From Aporhodopirellula rubra (GTDB lineage Bacteria > Planctomycetota > Planctomycetia > Pirellulales > Pirellulaceae), in NCBI RefSeq assembly GCF_014192335.1, contig NZ_JACHXU010000017.1, forward strand, positions 1-64,000: DNA of 64,000 nucleotides, given 5' to 3'. The notes below the pieces were generated by a model that saw nothing but the letters and a program-made list of their open reading frames with translations, made no database searches and was not told where the DNA came from. Positions 62,250 to 64,000 of the stretch are shown piece by piece. Made by a program: the position numbers and the translations under genes. How positions within the stretch are numbered: position 1 is the stretch's first letter; each line of letters opens with the position of its first letter.

Positions 62250-64000
62250 TCAGTCATGCAATTCACGGGCGTGAGTCATCCACCATTCGTCGGCATCGCT
62301 GCGCGTCCACGGCATATCATCGGACATTGCCTGGAGAGAACGGATCAGATCCGGGATGCTGCTGGCTCGCGAATTTTTGTCTTTGCGCATGCAGTCTTCG
62401 ACCCAACGATTGAGTCGGTCATCGATCGTTTCGTTGCGGTGCGTCGAAATGCTGATCGGATGCTCACTCATAATCAGTGCAAACATCGATTCGGGATCGC
62501 ATTCGGCGAACGGCGGATTCCCGGCGAGTAAGTAGTACGCGATGCAACCGATCGAGTAAACGTCGCTACGTGGATCCATGGAAGATGGGTCGCGGAAGCG
62601 TTCGGGAGCCATGTACATCGGCGTTCCTGCCCAAATGGTTTCCGACGTTTGAAACACGTCCTGGTCCGGTTCGATGGGTTTGGCCAAACCGAAATCAAAA
62701 ACGGTCGCCCAATCACCGACAACGCTGTCAAATTTCAGCATCACGTTTTGCGGTTTGAGGTCACGGTGCATCAACCCTTTGCCGTGTGCCTCCAACATCG
62801 ATTGACAGATCTGTTGCATGATCCAAATGACGCGTCCCGGTGGTTGGGATCCACCGCGAGCGACGATCTCCGCGAGTGTCAGTCCGTGCAGCAATTCCAT
62901 CACACAAAATGCCGCATCGTCTTCGGTGTATCCGAAATCAAACACAGTGACGCTGTGGGGGCACGACAGCGAGGCGGCCAAACGGGCTTCGCGATCGAAA
63001 CGTTGCCGGTCGTCTTCGTCTTGTCGGTCGCCACGCAGGACTTTCAAGGCGATGTCGCGGCCGAGTTCTTTGTGCCTGGCTAAGTAGACGACGCCCATCC
63101 CGCCGGACCCGAGTTCACGACTGATCTCATAACGACCGAGTGGTTGCCGGGCGTCATTGATGGACGAGATCTTATTCTGGTGCCACCACGTCACCGCGGA
63201 GGCGATCCCGCAAACGAAAAGGCTGGCAAACAACGCCCACGGCCATGTCGGCGACAACGCGGTACGATAACGCTGGACCGGAATTTCAGCGATCAGTCCG
63301 AGGCTGTAGGACGGTAACCAAGACCATGCACCGGAGGAGTAGCCGCCGTGGTAACTCGGATATAGCGACGGGTAGACGACGTTGCCTCGGTTCGTGCTGA
63401 CAGAGGCCGCGGCGACGGTGAGGGGCAAGATCCGATTGCCGTTGGATTCGTCGTTGCCGGAAGGAGCGTACTCTGCAACGCGGAACGGTCGCGGCGGAGA
63501 TGTTTGTCCGCCGTTTTTGCCGACGAATGCCCTCGCGACGCGGCTGTCGGTTTGCATGATGCCTTGGCGGTCGATCAGATAGACGTCGACGTCCGTGTCG
63601 TTGGCGATCTCTGCGAGTGTCTTGTTCACGGCAGGCCATAACGTTGTTTTGGTTGTCAAAACAGCGCCGACGACACGGTCGGGATCCGTAGTGGCCATTA
63701 CCGGAAACATCCAACCATCACCGTGGTCTTCGATGGAGTCTCGCTGTGAATCGTCTTCGGAGCTCGGTCGGCTCGCTGGACCGATGAAGACCGGATGCTC
63801 TTCCAGACACCGTGCCACGAGACCTGCGTAGCGTGCCGTCAACGCCTCGCCGGATATCTTGCAATGGGATGCTTTGGCGACGACGCGAAATTTTCGATCC
63901 CAGACGACAAACGTCGATTCGTCGCGAACACTCGCGGGTTGTTTCGCCATAAAAGCGTCCAAGGCGGTCTGTGCGTTGGATGAATCGCCGAACGGATCGA
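62250..64000 (-). CDS. Ser/Thr protein kinase with extracytoplasmic sensor (5' end outside window)
   Basis: Partial; the frame stays open to the window edge (DPFGDSSNAQTALDAF precedes the first in-frame candidate start at 63962). The visible part has an outer sensor region with HCKISGEALTARYAG and VDVYLIDRQGIMQTDSRVARAFVG, which resembles a Cache-type sensor, then a membrane helix (LFASLFVCGIASAVTWW) and a kinase domain: GSGGMGVVYLARHKELGRDIALKVL, MHRDLKPQNVML, DFGLAKP, GTPMYMAPERF, and a C-terminal lobe ending in DMPWTRSDADEWW. Topology suggests sensing outside, kinase inside. Downstream of it is the NusG-like gene. Confidence 0.92.
   Translation of the reverse strand, partial: DPFGDSSNAQTALDAFMAKQPASVRDESTFVVWDRKFRVVAKASHCKISGEALTARYAGLVARCLEEHPVFIGPASRPSSEDDSQRDSIEDHGDGWMFPVMATTDPDRVVGAVLTTKTTLWPAVNKTLAEIANDTDVDVYLIDRQGIMQTDSRVARAFVGKNGGQTSPPRPFRVAEYAPSGNDESNGNRILPLTVAAASVSTNRGNVVYPSLYPSYHGGYSSGAWSWLPSYSLGLIAEIPVQRYRTALSPTWPWALFASLFVCGIASAVTWWHQNKISSINDARQPLGRYEISRELGSGGMGVVYLARHKELGRDIALKVLRGDRQDEDDRQRFDREARLAASLSCPHSVTVFDFGYTEDDAAFCVMELLHGLTLAEIVARGGSQPPGRVIWIMQQICQSMLEAHGKGLMHRDLKPQNVMLKFDSVVGDWATVFDFGLAKPIEPDQDVFQTSETIWAGTPMYMAPERFRDPSSMDPRSDVYSIGCIAYYLLAGNPPFAECDPESMFALIMSEHPISISTHRNETIDDRLNRWVEDCMRKDKNSRASSIPDLIRSLQAMSDDMPWTRSDADEWWMTHARELHD

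Overview
The window looks like chromosomal DNA of a planctomycete, most likely Pirellulaceae (Rhodopirellula-like). This is inferred from gene content: an ECF-type sigma factor overlapping a large Ser/Thr kinase, a planctomycete-type CxxCH cytochrome protein, several secreted or coiled-coil proteins seen mainly in this phylum, a membrane pyrophosphatase, a glycine-rich Rho and weak Shine-Dalgarno signals. No rRNA, tRNA or CRISPR array was found.

Region 1 (1-9000) is accessory DNA. An integron integrase (4719-6074, +) faces away from at least four cassettes running leftwards on the minus strand. Three attC-like sites (801-892, 2689-2787, 3367-3465) can be folded by eye. In each cassette the outer arm (R'') is complementary to that cassette's own first bases, which fixes the boundaries. 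Cargo from intI outward: an unknown 209-aa protein, a SUKH-like 189-aa protein, a secreted parvulin-like protein split by a complete ISAs1-family element (1037-2325, imperfect 8-bp target duplication), and a DUF4145/HEPN-like protein. Deleting the IS and one target copy restores an open 150-codon frame. To the right of intI are a decayed copy of its own N-terminus, short repeats, hairpins, and a group II intron (6768-8730) with an intact reverse transcriptase.

Region 2 (9000-30100) is ordinary chromosome: a DUF1905/YdeI-CsaA fusion, a FlgI-like lipoprotein with HEAT-like repeats, a coiled-coil pair, an FHA-EAL protein, a MacA-MacB-like efflux operon, a UDP-sugar pyrophosphorylase, purD, a probable PPi-dependent PEP carboxykinase, a DUF3467 protein and pabB.

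Region 3 (30100-50000) holds a DUF485-ActP pair, rho with a long leader, a Dabb protein, a DUF1598-like secreted protein, a SNF2 helicase operon, a LOG-family protein, a YgfZ-like protein, the sigma factor/kinase pair, and two secreted proteins (one a CxxCH cytochrome).

Region 4 (50000-64000) holds the membrane pyrophosphatase (K+-dependent type by motif), an RluA-type pseudouridine synthase, an M42 peptidase, an acetyl-CoA hydrolase/transferase, an HD-GYP protein, an operon of FKBP isomerase, exported nickel superoxide dismutase and a membrane protein, a NusG/RfaH-like factor, and a Ser/Thr kinase cut by the window end. PPi metabolism (pyrophosphatase plus probable PPi-PEPCK) and CoA-transferase acetate metabolism recur among the housekeeping genes.
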